Shown here one piece after another: positions 11,218 through 19,550 of a DNA stretch of 64,000 nt. A model generated the notes under the pieces. The model ran no database searches and was not told the origin of the DNA. It was given only the letters and a program-made list of their open reading frames with translations. Where the stretch lies: positions 1-64,000 of the forward strand of contig CALJPQ010000005.1 in assembly GCA_937980645.1 (NCBI GenBank), written 5' to 3'. The first letter of the stretch is position 1, and every line of letters starts with the position of its first letter. Source of the DNA: an uncultured Saprospiraceae bacterium. Lineage in GTDB: Bacteria; Bacteroidota; Bacteroidia; Chitinophagales; Saprospiraceae. Both the position numbers and the translations under genes were made by a program.

Positions 11218-11787
11218 TTAGGAGGAAACGGCTTGTTTTTCAGTCAGATGTTTCTGGCGTTTGCTGACATCAATGCGCTTTTCCGGTTCGATGCCCTCGA
11301 TGAGCAAGTCCTTGCCGAAGATGAAGTTCTGGCGCACGTAATCGGCCGGCACAATGCGGTCGGTCAGAAAGATGGCCTCTTTCGGGCAGGCCTCTTCACA
11401 CAGGCCGCAAAAGATGCAGCGCAGCATGTTGATCTCATACACAGCAGCGTACTTCTCTTCGCGGTAGAGATGCTCTTCGCCCTTTTGGCGCTCGGCAGCC
11501 ACCATGGTGATGGCTTCAGCCGGGCAGGCCACTGCACACAGCCCGCAGGCCGTACAGCGCTCGCGGCCCTCTTCGTCGCGCTTAAGCACATGCCAGCCGC
11601 GCCAGATGGGCGAAAACGGGCGCTTTTCCTCCGGGTAACGCACCGTGCTGGGGCCTTTGATGAGCACCCGAAAAAAATGCTTGAGCGTGATCCACATGCC
11701 TTTGAAAACAGCAGGCAGGTAAATCCGCTCCCAAAAGGTCATTTCCTTATTGACCACAACCTTCGAACGATTGGTCAGCGGTTGCAT
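11218..11787 (-). CDS. nuoI: NADH-quinone oxidoreductase subunit I (two 4Fe-4S clusters)
   Basis: Ferredoxin-like subunit of the complex I connecting arm that carries clusters N6a and N6b toward NuoB. Two complete binding motifs are present, CTACGLCAVACPAEAI and CIFCGLCEEACPKEAI. The 189 residues match the family length, with an N-terminal amphipathic stretch (IYLPAVFKGMWITLKHFF) that lies on the membrane and a C-terminal tail rich in charged residues. It sits between nuoH and nuoJ, as is standard. Confidence 0.97.
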   Translation of the reverse strand: MQPLTNRSKVVVNKEMTFWERIYLPAVFKGMWITLKHFFRVLIKGPSTVRYPEEKRPFSPIWRGWHVLKRDEEGRERCTACGLCAVACPAEAITMVAAERQKGEEHLYREEKYAAVYEINMLRCIFCGLCEEACPKEAIFLTDRIVPADYVRQNFIFGKDLLIEGIEPEKRIDVSKRQKHLTEKQAVSS

Positions 11788-11840
11788 GATTTTAGTGTAT
11801 GTTTGAAGAGCCCAAAAGGCCCATTTTTATGGTCAAAAAA

Positions 11841-12869
11841 TCATTTCCCAAACAAGAGCACAAAACCGCCGGTCAGCAACATGTTCACGATGGCCAGCGG
11901 CACTAAGGTTTTCCACCCTAACTGCATCAGCTGGTCGTAGCGGAAGCGCGGCAGCGTCCAGCGTATCCACATGAAGACAAAGATGAAGAAAAAGGTTTTG
12001 GCAAACATCACGATGAGGCCCATCAGCCCACCCAGCCACGAGGGGTCGAGGCCCGGGAAGTTGTAGCCGCCAAAATAGACCACAGCGATGACGGCGCAGG
12101 CGATGAACATGTTGATGTACTCGGCGAAAAGGAAGAAGCCCAACTTCATCGAGCTGTACTCGGTGTGATAGCCGCCGATGAGTTCCGTTTCGCATTCGGC
12201 CATGTCGAACGGGGCACGGTTGCACTCGGCCAGCGCGCACACAAAGAAGATGAAAAAGCCCAGCGGCTGATACCAAACGTTCCAGTTGAGGCCGGCCTGC
12301 TGCTCGGCCATTTCGCGCAGACTCAGCGTACCGGTGAACATGACCACAGCGATGAGCGCCAGACCCATGGCCAGTTCGTAGGAAATCATTTGTGCCGAAG
12401 CCCGTATGGCGCTGTACAGCGAATACTTGTTGTTTGAGGCCCAGCCGCCAACCATGACGCCATAGACGCCCAACGACGTAAAGCCCAGGATATACAGGAT
12501 GCCGACATTCAAATCGGCCACCTGCAGGTCAACCGGATGCCCGAAAAGCGTCAGCTGCGTGCCCCACGGAATAACGGCACTGGTCATGCAGGCCACAAAC
12601 ATGAACGCCCCTGGTGCCAGAATGTACAACCAGCGCTCGGCTGAGTTGGGCATGAAGTCCTCTTTCATGAAAAACTTCACGCCGTCGGCAATGGGTTGAA
12701 GGATGCCAAACGGCCCCGTGCGGTCAGGCCCAACGCGATCCTGCATGGCAGCAGCCACCTTACGCTCAGCCAGCGTGGCATACGCCGCCACACCCAGCGT
12801 AACGGCAAACAACACCAGCACAAGGATGGCTTTCTCAAAAAGCAGGGCTGTGGTGAAAAGGGTGAGCAT
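11841..12869 (-). CDS. nuoH: NADH-quinone oxidoreductase subunit H
   Basis: Quinone-site membrane subunit of complex I, 342 residues with about eight spans. Conserved parts are RKVAAAMQDRVGPDRTGPFG near the N-terminus and the loop ALAECNRAPFDMAECETELI, which carries the acidic residues of the quinone chamber. The C-terminal arginine-rich WIRWTLPRFRYDQLM is also typical. A 139-bp gap with a degenerate repeat separates it from nuoG. Confidence 0.97.
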   Translation of the reverse strand: MLTLFTTALLFEKAILVLVLFAVTLGVAAYATLAERKVAAAMQDRVGPDRTGPFGILQPIADGVKFFMKEDFMPNSAERWLYILAPGAFMFVACMTSAVIPWGTQLTLFGHPVDLQVADLNVGILYILGFTSLGVYGVMVGGWASNNKYSLYSAIRASAQMISYELAMGLALIAVVMFTGTLSLREMAEQQAGLNWNVWYQPLGFFIFFVCALAECNRAPFDMAECETELIGGYHTEYSSMKLGFFLFAEYINMFIACAVIAVVYFGGYNFPGLDPSWLGGLMGLIVMFAKTFFFIFVFMWIRWTLPRFRYDQLMQLGWKTLVPLAIVNMLLTGGFVLLFGK

Positions 12870-13008
12870 GTCAGAACGCTTTTAAATCATTGAAAAACAG
12901 CCAATCTACCGGCGTGGTCATGGCTTAGCCATTGAAAAAACATTTGCTTCTTTGTGCCTTTATTTGTCTGAAATAAGCAAGAGCCTTTGTGACTTAGTGT
13001 TAGTAAAA

Positions 13009-13941
13009 TTATCGCACCACCTTCGCCTCGTCTTCGTAGTGGTTCTGACTAATGACGGAGTGCCGGTCAATGTGTGCCGGTCCTTCGATGACCCAGTCCG
13101 AGGATTGTTTTTTATCGAAGCGACAGGTGTTGCAAATAAACTCTTTCACCTCGCCGTAATGGTCTTTGCGGCCGGTTACGCGGTAGATTTCGCCGCCGTA
13201 CATCCAGACGACGGCTTTGCCGGAGCATTTGTCGCAGTCGCGGTGAGCGTACATGGGGTTGAGGAACCACACGCGGCTCTTGAAGCGGAAAGTGCGGTCG
13301 GTGAGCGCGCCCACGGGGCAGACGTCAATGACGTTGCCCGAAAAATCGTTTTCGATGGCCTTTTCAATATAGGTGCTGATTTCTGCGTGGTCGCCGCGGT
13401 TGATGACGCCGTGCACGCGCTCGTCGGTCAGCTGGTTGGCTACGTGGACGCAGCGGTAGCACAGGATGCAGCGCGTCATGTGCAGTTTGATATAAGGGCC
13501 AATGTCTATCTGGTCGAAGGTGCGGCGCTCAAATTCGTAGCGCGTCGAGGCCAGCCCGTGCTCAAAGGCCAGGTCTTGCAGGTGGCACTCGCCGGCCTGG
13601 TCGCAGATGGGGCAATCCAGCGGGTGGTTGACCAGCAGGAACTCCACCACGCCACGGCGCGCGTTGAGCACCTCCTCGCTGCTGATGTTGGCCACTTCCA
13701 TGCCGTCCATGACCACCTGCTGGCACGATGCCACCAACTTGGGCAAGGGACGCGGGTCTTTCTCCGAAGCCTTGGTTACCTTCACCAAACAGGTGCGGCA
13801 CTTGCCACCCGACCCTTTGAGCGTCGAGTAATAGCACATCGCCGGAGGCACTACGTCGCCTCCAATCTGGCGCGCCGCCTGCAGGATGGTCGTCCCTTCG
13901 GGCACTTCTACTTCAAAACCGTCTATTTTTACTTTGGGCAT
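13009..13941 (-). CDS. nuoG: NADH-quinone oxidoreductase subunit G, short form
   Basis: Iron-sulfur subunit of the complex I electron-input arm. At 310 residues it contains only the N-terminal cluster-bearing part. It has a 2Fe-2S ferredoxin domain (KGSGGKCRTCLVKV with an upstream Cys), the His-Cys3 4Fe-4S domain (LDCPICDQAGECHLQDL), and a further Cys set (CILCYRC ... CPVGAL). A CxxC pair (DCDKCSGKA ... CNTC) lies beyond. The large molybdopterin-oxidoreductase-like domain of classical NuoG (about 900 residues) is absent; such short NuoG proteins are common in Bacteroidota. The gene is separated from nuoF by the mntA-hepT insertion and an mntA stub. Confidence 0.95.
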   Translation of the reverse strand: MPKVKIDGFEVEVPEGTTILQAARQIGGDVVPPAMCYYSTLKGSGGKCRTCLVKVTKASEKDPRPLPKLVASCQQVVMDGMEVANISSEEVLNARRGVVEFLLVNHPLDCPICDQAGECHLQDLAFEHGLASTRYEFERRTFDQIDIGPYIKLHMTRCILCYRCVHVANQLTDERVHGVINRGDHAEISTYIEKAIENDFSGNVIDVCPVGALTDRTFRFKSRVWFLNPMYAHRDCDKCSGKAVVWMYGGEIYRVTGRKDHYGEVKEFICNTCRFDKKQSSDWVIEGPAHIDRHSVISQNHYEDEAKVVR

Positions 13942-13964
13942 ATATTTGTTAATGGTTGTCTTAC

Positions 13965-14045
13965 TTACGAAACGCCAAAGGGCTCATGCAGCTCAAGCTC
14001 ATGGGCCGCCAGGGTGTTTTTGATGTGAGCAAGCGTCAGTTCCAT
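13965..14045 (-). pseudogene. Truncated copy of the mntA start (26 codons)
   Basis: An ATG at 14045 opens a 26-codon frame that begins [13 protein letters not shown], identical over 13 residues to the intact MntA encoded at 14498-14794, and stops at TAA (13965-13967) after FGVS. The next bases lead straight into nuoG. It lies inside the duplicated block described at 13968-14096, so it is a duplication remnant and not an independent gene. Whether the short peptide is made is unknown. Confidence 0.75.
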
Positions 14046-14096
14046 AGCCGTCTCATTTCGCAGCTAAGCCGTCTGCACCGGCGCATTGGGTGCTTT
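13968..14096. repeat. Duplicated block, copy A (nuoF tail plus mntA start)
   Basis: Aligns with 14717-14845 almost without gaps and with scattered substitutions. On the minus strand it encodes a leftover of the NuoF C-terminus (APVQTA then stop), a short spacer, and the first 26 codons of an mntA. The matching copy B contains the real nuoF end and the real mntA start. The hepT-mntA pair lies between the two copies. Confidence 0.85.
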
Positions 14097-14120
14097 TGAT
14101 GTTAGTAAATGTCCTTTGCT

Positions 14121-14501
14121 TCACTTTTTATCATAAAATCGGGGTGTTTCTTCAGGATAGTCGCCTGCCATGTCCTGCAGAATTTGGCTGACCTTTTTCT
14201 GTAAATCCGGCAAATTCTCCGTTACGACGTAAGATACGATGGACATGTCGGTACCCCAGTAGTCGTGTATTAAACGGTCTCGCAATCCGGCCACTTTTTT
14301 CCAGGGAATATCGGGATAGCGCTCTTTTATTTCCGCCGGAATCCGCTTAGCGGCTTCCCCGATAACCTGAAGGCAATGTAGAAGGATCATTCCATCATCG
14401 GATAAGCGATCGAGGGGCTGTTTAGCCCGTTCAAATACTTCTCGGGCTTTAGCCGAATACATTAAGATGTCGTTGAGAAAATCCCGTATATCCCGCTTCA
14501 T
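14121..14501 (-). CDS. hepT: HepT-family toxin (HEPN RNase)
   Basis: HEPN-domain protein of 126 residues. HepT toxins are RNases whose active site is the motif R-x4-H-x-Y. Here Arg74, His79 and Tyr81 in RDRLIHDYW fit it exactly, so the toxin looks active. In the studied pairs, MntA attaches AMP groups to the tyrosine of this motif and thereby silences the toxin. The start overlaps the mntA stop by 4 bases (ATGA), giving coupled translation. Its position between nuoF and nuoG, cotranscribed with complex I, is unusual. Its stop at 14121 is followed by a 75-bp gap leading into the mntA stub. Confidence 0.9.
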   Translation of the reverse strand: MKRDIRDFLNDILMYSAKAREVFERAKQPLDRLSDDGMILLHCLQVIGEAAKRIPAEIKERYPDIPWKKVAGLRDRLIHDYWGTDMSIVSYVVTENLPDLQKKVSQILQDMAGDYPEETPRFYDKK

Positions 14502-14794
14502 ACGTATTCCACCTCCCTCAAAATATATTGTCCAATGTACTGGCGCAGGCTTCGCCTTACGGCGATGTCCACCTTATGTCCAAAGACGTTCTGCAGGTAG
14601 TCTTCGAGCGCCATAATATCGAACAAGCCCACCGGCCTGTCGAACTCTACCAACAGGTCAATATCGCTATCCGGTCGTTGCTCACCGCGCACCCAGGAGC
14701 CGAAGACGCCGATTTCCGAAACGCCAAAGCGCTCGTGCAGTGCGGGCTTGAGAACCGCCAGGGTGTTTTTGATGTGGGCAAGCGTCAGTTCCAT
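14498..14794 (-). CDS. mntA: MntA-family nucleotidyltransferase antitoxin
   Basis: Minimal nucleotidyltransferase of 98 residues. The catalytic motif GS-x10-DxD is complete: Gly32-Ser33, then Asp44 and Asp46 in the stretch [18 protein letters not shown]. Members partnered with HepT act as antitoxins by transferring AMP to the toxin. It begins 18 bases after the nuoF stop and overlaps hepT by 4 bases. Its first codons and the nuoF tail before them are repeated at 13968-14096. Confidence 0.9.
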   Translation of the reverse strand: MELTLAHIKNTLAVLKPALHERFGVSEIGVFGSWVRGEQRPDSDIDLLVEFDRPVGLFDIMALEDYLQNVFGHKVDIAVRRSLRQYIGQYILREVEYV

Positions 14795-14845
14795 AGCTGT
14801 GTCCTTTTGCAGTTAAGCCGTCTGCACCGGCGCAGCCGGTGTTTT
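14717..14845. repeat. Duplicated block, copy B (real nuoF end and mntA start)
   Basis: Partner of 13968-14096. It spans the last codons of nuoF (APVQTA, stop), the 18-bp spacer and the first 26 codons of mntA. Identity between copies is high at GCCAGGGTGTTTTTGATGTG and AAGCCGTCTGCACCGGCGCA and lower in between. Confidence 0.85.
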
Positions 14846-16171
14846 TTCTTCTGCTAGGCCGTAGTTGCGCTCTAAGCACAGTTTCGGTTCGCGCACGTGC
14901 CATTCAAATTCGTCGCGGAAGTGGCGGATGGCGGAGGCCACTGGCCAAGCGGCAGCGTCGCCTAAAGGGCAGATGGTATTGCCCTCGATCTTTTTGGCGA
15001 TGTCCACCAGCAGGTCAATGTCGCTCATTTTGCCTTGGCCGTTTTCTAAGCGCCAGAGCACCTTTTCCATCCAGCCCGTGCCCTCGCGGCAGGGCGAGCA
15101 CTGGCCGCAGGACTCGTGGCGGTAGAAGCGGGTGAAATTCCACGTATTGCGCACGATGCACTGGTCTTCGTCGTACACGATGAAGCCTCCCGAGCCAAGC
15201 ATGGAGCCGCTGACGAAGCCACCGTCAGCCAGGCTTTCGTAAGTCATCAGGCGCTGCTCACCGTTGGCTGTTTTCGTTATCAAATATTGCGGCAGAATGG
15301 GCACTGACGAGCCACCCGGTACGCAAGCTTTCAAGCGCTTGCCGCGCTTGATGCCGCCACACCACTCATCGGAGTAGAGGAACTCCTCGACCGGCAGACC
15401 CAATTCGATTTCATACACGCCGGGCTTGTTAATGTTGCCGCATGCGGAGATGAGTTTGGTGCCCGTGCTGCGCCCGATGCCGATTTTGGCGTACTCCTCT
15501 CCCCCATCGTTGACGATCGGCACGACGGCAGCAATGGTCTCCACATTGTTGACTACCGTCGGGCACTGCCACAAACCCTTGACCGCCGGGAATGGCGGCT
15601 TAATGCGCGGATTGCCGCGCTTGCCCTCCAGACTTTCAATGAGGGCCGTCTCTTCACCACAGATATAGGCGCCCGCCCCCGGACTCACATACAGGTCGAG
15701 GCTGTAGCCCGTGCCCAGAATGTTTTTGCCCAACCAGCCAGCAGCGTACGCCTCGGCAATGGCGCGCTCCAGATGAAAGACCAGCCACGTGTATTCGCCG
15801 CGGATATAAATATAAGAGGTGTTGGCCCCCAGCGCATATGACGAAACAATCATGCCCTCGATGAGCAGGTGCGGCAGGTGCTGCATTAAATAGCGGTCTT
15901 TGAAGGTACCCGGCTCTGACTCGTCGGCATTGCACAGCAGGTAGCGCGGCACGCCCTCCGGCTTGGCCAAAAACGACCACTTCATACCCGTGGGGAAGCC
16001 AGCGCCACCCCGACCACGCAAGCCGGATTTCTTGACCTCCTCCACCACCTCGTCAGGGGTCATCGTTTTGAGCGCCTTTTCCACCGACCGATAGCCGCCG
16101 TGCCGACGGTACACCTCGTAGGTGTGAATGTCGGGAATGTGCGCGTGTTCGAGCAAAAGTTTTCTACCCAT
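14813..16171 (-). CDS. nuoF: NADH-quinone oxidoreductase subunit F
   Basis: FMN- and NADH-binding subunit of complex I that also carries cluster N3. It has 452 residues. The NADH/FMN site is seen in GLRGRGGAGFPTGMKWSFL, the FMN site near YICGEETALIESLEGKRG, and the 4Fe-4S motif in ESCGQCSPCREGTGWM with a distal Cys in NTICPLGDAA. The C-terminal tail TPAAPVQTA is repeated in the duplicated block downstream. It is preceded by a DUF2750 gene rather than directly by nuoE, and followed by mntA. Confidence 0.97.
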   Translation of the reverse strand: MGRKLLLEHAHIPDIHTYEVYRRHGGYRSVEKALKTMTPDEVVEEVKKSGLRGRGGAGFPTGMKWSFLAKPEGVPRYLLCNADESEPGTFKDRYLMQHLPHLLIEGMIVSSYALGANTSYIYIRGEYTWLVFHLERAIAEAYAAGWLGKNILGTGYSLDLYVSPGAGAYICGEETALIESLEGKRGNPRIKPPFPAVKGLWQCPTVVNNVETIAAVVPIVNDGGEEYAKIGIGRSTGTKLISACGNINKPGVYEIELGLPVEEFLYSDEWCGGIKRGKRLKACVPGGSSVPILPQYLITKTANGEQRLMTYESLADGGFVSGSMLGSGGFIVYDEDQCIVRNTWNFTRFYRHESCGQCSPCREGTGWMEKVLWRLENGQGKMSDIDLLVDIAKKIEGNTICPLGDAAAWPVASAIRHFRDEFEWHVREPKLCLERNYGLAEEKTPAAPVQTA

Positions 16172-16198
16172 ATTGCATCGGCCGCTGAGCGGCAGTTT

Positions 16199-16600
16199 TT
16201 ATCCTTCCTGGTCTTCTTCCTGTTCAAAAGCCTTTAAAAATTCTTCTTTCAACTTTGTGGCACTCACTACCGTAGCCTCCAAATCGGGTGTAGGAAAAAC
16301 CGCCACCATGATGTTTTCCCGCTCGAAATCCTCCAACCATTCCAGGAACTCGTGCAGGTCTAATGGCGTAACGCGGTACTCCTCATAGCCGGCCTGATTG
16401 CGGAAAATCTCCGCAAATGCTTCGTGCGGAAAAAGGACAAACGCTGACGCCTCGGCGCTCTCGTCCACATCCATCAACAGCCAACCTTCGCCATCAAAAA
16501 GCCCCCAAAGCTCTTCTTCCTGCAGAAGCGTACGCACCGTGTAAGCATAGCGCTTTAGCGGCTTTTTTGCCAAAATTTCATCTATTTGCTTGCTGGTCAT
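16199..16600 (-). CDS. DUF2750-family protein inside the nuo operon
   Basis: A 133-residue protein that resembles the DUF2750 family, whose function is unknown. Typical features are the Trp-containing turn LWGLFDGEGWLLM, the acidic VDESAE, the FPHEAFAEIF segment, LDLHEFLEWLEDF, and MVAVFPTPDLEATVV toward the end. The ATG at 16600 is preferred over an in-frame TTG at 16630, because that TTG falls inside a perfect palindrome and the extra residues do not match the family. It lies between nuoE and nuoF and must be cotranscribed with them. It has no membrane segment, and a role in complex I is not established. Confidence 0.75.
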   Translation of the reverse strand: MTSKQIDEILAKKPLKRYAYTVRTLLQEEELWGLFDGEGWLLMDVDESAEASAFVLFPHEAFAEIFRNQAGYEEYRVTPLDLHEFLEWLEDFERENIMVAVFPTPDLEATVVSATKLKEEFLKAFEQEEDQEG

Positions 16601-16619
16601 ATCTTTACGTAGCCACCCC

Positions 16620-16647
16620 GTAGCGGCCAAACTTGTTTGGCCGCTAC
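16620..16647. repeat. Perfect 28-bp palindrome between nuoE and DUF2750
   Basis: GTAGCGGCCAAAC and GTTTGGCCGCTAC are perfect 13-bp arms around TT. The core GCCAAAC/GTTTGGC is the same as in two repeats at 28801-28865, so it belongs to a dispersed family. It touches the nuoE stop codon. It could stabilise the mRNA or attenuate the transcript within the operon. Confidence 0.8.
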
Positions 16648-17189
16648 TAATGCATTTTCCACGTCCCTTTGTTTACCCTGCCGGCGCGGCAGTCCTCAAT
16701 GAACTGGTCTAATTTTTCCTCCGTCAGGTGTTCGTGGTAGAATTCGCCCACCTGCATCATAGGGGCATAGCCACAGGCGCCGAGGCATTCGACTTCTTTG
16801 ATGGTGAACATCCCGTCGGGTGTGGTTTCTCCGGTGCGGATGCCCAGTTTGCACTGGGCGTACTCGATGAGCCGCTCGGCGCCCTCAATGGCGCAAGGAC
16901 CGGTATGGCAGAACTCCAGTACATATTTACCTACCGGCTGCAGGTTGTACATGGAATAAAAGGTAGCTACCTCGTACACCTCGATAGGCTTAAGCCCCAG
17001 CACTTCCGCTACATGATCCATAGCGGCTACGCTGAGCCAGCCGCCGTTCTCCTCCTGAGCGATGTGCAACGCGCGCAGTAGGGCGCTTTTGCCGCAGCCT
17101 TCGGGGTATTTCTTCGTCAGGGACTGGACTTCGGCCAGTGCCTGAGGGGAATAGCGGAATGGCGTTCCGTTAGAAGTAATGGCTTGCAT
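16647..17189 (-). CDS. nuoE: NADH-quinone oxidoreductase subunit E
   Basis: Thioredoxin-like 2Fe-2S subunit (cluster N1a) of the complex I input module, 180 residues. The four cluster cysteines occur in FCHTGPCAIEGAERL and VECLGACGYAPMMQV. The N-terminal helical part contains KSALLRALHIAQEENGGWLS, typical of the family. It starts 12 bases after nuoD. Its stop codon abuts a 28-bp palindrome. Confidence 0.97.
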   Translation of the reverse strand: MQAITSNGTPFRYSPQALAEVQSLTKKYPEGCGKSALLRALHIAQEENGGWLSVAAMDHVAEVLGLKPIEVYEVATFYSMYNLQPVGKYVLEFCHTGPCAIEGAERLIEYAQCKLGIRTGETTPDGMFTIKEVECLGACGYAPMMQVGEFYHEHLTEEKLDQFIEDCRAGRVNKGTWKMH

Positions 17190-17201
17190 AGTGTCTGGTA
17201 T

Positions 17202-18407
17202 TCAAGCATCCAGCTCGCCCGCAATCACATTGAGCGAGCTCATGGTCAGAATGGCGTCTGAAAGCATGGCGCCCCGGATCATTTCCGGATAAGCCTGGTA
17301 GTAGATGAAGCAGGGGCGGCGGAAGTGCAGGCGATAGGGCTGGCGACCGCCGTCGCTGATGAGGTAAAAGCCCAGCTCGCCGTTGCCACCCTCGACGGCG
17401 TGATAGACTTCACCTTTTGGGATGGGTACTTCACCCATGACGATTTTGAAGTGATAGATGAGGGCTTCCATTTTGGTATAGACGTCGGGTTTTTCGGGCA
17501 GATAGTAGGCCGGCACATCAGCGTGATAGGGGCCTTCGGGCAGGTTTTCGTAGGCTTGGCGAATGATGCGGATGCTCTGGCGCACCTCTTCCTGACGCAC
17601 CATGAAGCGGTCGTACGTGTCGCCCTGGGTACCGACGGGGATGATGAAGTCGAAGTCTTCGTAAGAAGAGTAAGGCTCCATGACGCGCACGTCGTAGTCC
17701 ACGCCGCAAGCGCGCAGGTTAGGCCCGGTGAAGCCGTAAGAGAGCGCGCGCTCGGCAGAGATAGGGCCAGCGCCGATGGTGCGGTCCATGAAAATGCGGT
17801 TGCGCTCCAGCATGCTGTTGAACTCCTCGAAGCGGTCGGGGAAGGTCTTCAGAAAGTCGCGCAGCTTCTGGTGAAAGGCGGGCGTAAAATCGCGTTCCAT
17901 GCCGCCGATGCGGCCGATATTGGTCGTCAGACGCGTGCCGCAGATTTCTTCGTACATCTCGTAGATTCGCTCGCGCTCCTGAAACATATAGGTGAAGCCC
18001 GTGAGTGCGCCGGTGTCCACGCCGATGACCGAGTTGCAAATGAGGTGGTCGGCAATGCGGGCCAGTTCCATGATGATGACGCGCATGTACTGGGCGCGTT
18101 TAGGCACTTCGATGCGGGCCAGCTTTTCCACTGTCATGTGCCAACCCATGTTGTTAATGGGCGATGAGCAGTAATTAAGCCGGTCGGTAATGGGCGTTAT
18201 CTGGTTGTAAGGTCGGTGTTCGGCCAGCTTCTCGAAGGCGCGGTGAATGTAGCCGATGGTCGGCTCGGCGCTGACGACGCGCTCACCGTTCATTTTGAGC
18301 ACGTTCTGGAAAATGCCGTGCGTGGCCGGATGCGTCGGACCTAAGTTGAGGGTGGCCAGTTCGCCATCCAGACTATCCAGCGACGAGAAATAGGATTGGA
18401 TTTCCAT
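17202..18407 (-). CDS. nuoD: NADH-quinone oxidoreductase subunit D
   Basis: The 49-kDa-type subunit of complex I, 401 residues, lining the quinone pocket together with NuoB. Conserved elements are LGPTHPATHGIFQNVLKMNG, with the quinone-site histidine and its surroundings, and IGYIHRAFEKLAEHR. ISNNMGWH-type sequence appears as INNMGWHMTVEKLA, and the C-terminal end is a family-typical DAILTMSSLNVIAGELD. It is a separate protein and not fused to NuoC as in some bacteria. Confidence 0.97.
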   Translation of the reverse strand: MEIQSYFSSLDSLDGELATLNLGPTHPATHGIFQNVLKMNGERVVSAEPTIGYIHRAFEKLAEHRPYNQITPITDRLNYCSSPINNMGWHMTVEKLARIEVPKRAQYMRVIIMELARIADHLICNSVIGVDTGALTGFTYMFQERERIYEMYEEICGTRLTTNIGRIGGMERDFTPAFHQKLRDFLKTFPDRFEEFNSMLERNRIFMDRTIGAGPISAERALSYGFTGPNLRACGVDYDVRVMEPYSSYEDFDFIIPVGTQGDTYDRFMVRQEEVRQSIRIIRQAYENLPEGPYHADVPAYYLPEKPDVYTKMEALIYHFKIVMGEVPIPKGEVYHAVEGGNGELGFYLISDGGRQPYRLHFRRPCFIYYQAYPEMIRGAMLSDAILTMSSLNVIAGELDA

Positions 18408-18486
18408 GCTTTTTATGCCAAGAATGCACGAATGGAAACGGTTGCAAGCAAATGTTTTTTATATCCCAGATAGGAGCTACAGGCCT

Positions 18487-19014
18487 TCACTCAAAGCGAA
18501 CGCCCTCATTTCCGGCGCGCCCGAAGAAGCGGTCGTCTTTGTCGGTTCGGGTACCGTCTTCTAAGCGGTACTCTTTGCGCAGGGGGAAGACGTCGAGGTC
18601 TTCCACGTTAAGGATGCGTTTCAAGTTGGGATGCCCGTCGAAGATGACGCCGAAGAAGTCATAGGTTTCGCGCTCCATCCAGTCGGCGGTAGCCCACAGG
18701 TTGGTTACGGTAGCGATATGCGGATCTTCGATGGACAGATAGGTTTTTACCCTTACGCGGACGTTTTTAGGCCAGTTGTGTAGCTGATACATGATGCACA
18801 GCTCGCGCCCTTTGTCGTTGGGGTAATGGATACCGCACAGCGTGGTCAAGAAGTGAAAGTCCAGCATCTCGTCGTCGCGCAGGAACTTGAGCAGTTCCCA
18901 AGCGCGTTGCGGAGCGGTTTCGAGCGTTAGCATGCCGTCGTAAGCCGTGTAGTGGCGCTCCAGCACGCCAGGGCTTTGCTGTTCGATACGGGCAACGATG
19001 AGTTCAGGCTTCAC
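18487..19014 (-). CDS. nuoC: NADH-quinone oxidoreductase subunit C
   Basis: The 30-kDa-type subunit of the complex I connecting arm, 175 residues. The family signature is complete: [20 protein letters not shown] followed by [16 protein letters not shown]. Its start overlaps the nuoB stop by 4 bases. After it an 79-bp gap holding a fragment of the dispersed GCACGAATG repeat precedes nuoD. Confidence 0.96.
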   Translation of the reverse strand: MKPELIVARIEQQSPGVLERHYTAYDGMLTLETAPQRAWELLKFLRDDEMLDFHFLTTLCGIHYPNDKGRELCIMYQLHNWPKNVRVRVKTYLSIEDPHIATVTNLWATADWMERETYDFFGVIFDGHPNLKRILNVEDLDVFPLRKEYRLEDGTRTDKDDRFFGRAGNEGVRFE

Positions 19015-19550
19015 GCTATCTGGTATTTTTCCAAAAGATGCTGATACTCGGGCGAATAGCGGCGACGCAACGGCTCGTGCTTGACCAGTTCCTGAATCTT
19101 CAGGATGCCGTCAATGATCTGCTCGGGGCGCGGTGGGCAGCCCGGCACATAGACGTCTACCGGAATGACCTTGTCAATGCCCTGCAACACCGAATAGGTA
19201 TCAAAAATACCGCCCGAACTGGCGCAGGCCCCCACGGCAATCACCCACTTAGGCTCGGCCATTTGGGTGTAAACTTGCTTGAGCACGGGCGCCATCTTTT
19301 TGGCAATCGTCCCCATGACCATAAGCAAATCAGCCTGACGCGGTGAGAACGACATACGCTCCATGCCAAAGCGAGCCAGGTCGTAACTGCTACCCATCGT
19401 GGCCATAAACTCGATGCCGCAACACGAGGTGGCAAACGGCAGCGGCCAGATGGAGTTAGCGCGCGCCAAACCAATGGCCTTTGATAGCGAGGTGGCAAAA
19501 AACCCCTCACCCCCAAAGCCTTCGGGCATATCTGCTATGGTGTGACTCAT
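19011..19550 (-). CDS. nuoB: NADH-quinone oxidoreductase subunit B
   Basis: Carries the terminal 4Fe-4S cluster N2 that reduces quinone. The four ligands are visible: the paired cysteines in ATSCCGIEF, one in [11 protein letters not shown] and one in VPGCPPRPE. It has 179 residues. Unusually for this phylum, a strong purine-rich Shine-Dalgarno sequence (AAGGAGGGAAAATC) stands directly before the ATG at 19550. Its start overlaps a possible tiny upstream frame by the ATGA arrangement. Confidence 0.97.
   Translation of the reverse strand: MSHTIADMPEGFGGEGFFATSLSKAIGLARANSIWPLPFATSCCGIEFMATMGSSYDLARFGMERMSFSPRQADLLMVMGTIAKKMAPVLKQVYTQMAEPKWVIAVGACASSGGIFDTYSVLQGIDKVIPVDVYVPGCPPRPEQIIDGILKIQELVKHEPLRRRYSPEYQHLLEKYQIA

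Noticed and set aside
12952-14028. 358-aa plus-strand open frame
   Set aside because: Antisense to nuoG, whose Fe-S motifs are clear. It has no family resemblance.
16601-16630. TTG start for the DUF2750 protein
   Set aside because: It would begin inside the perfect palindrome. The ATG at 16600 gives the expected family start.
17325-18167. 280-aa plus-strand open frame
   Set aside because: Antisense to nuoD and without recognisable features.
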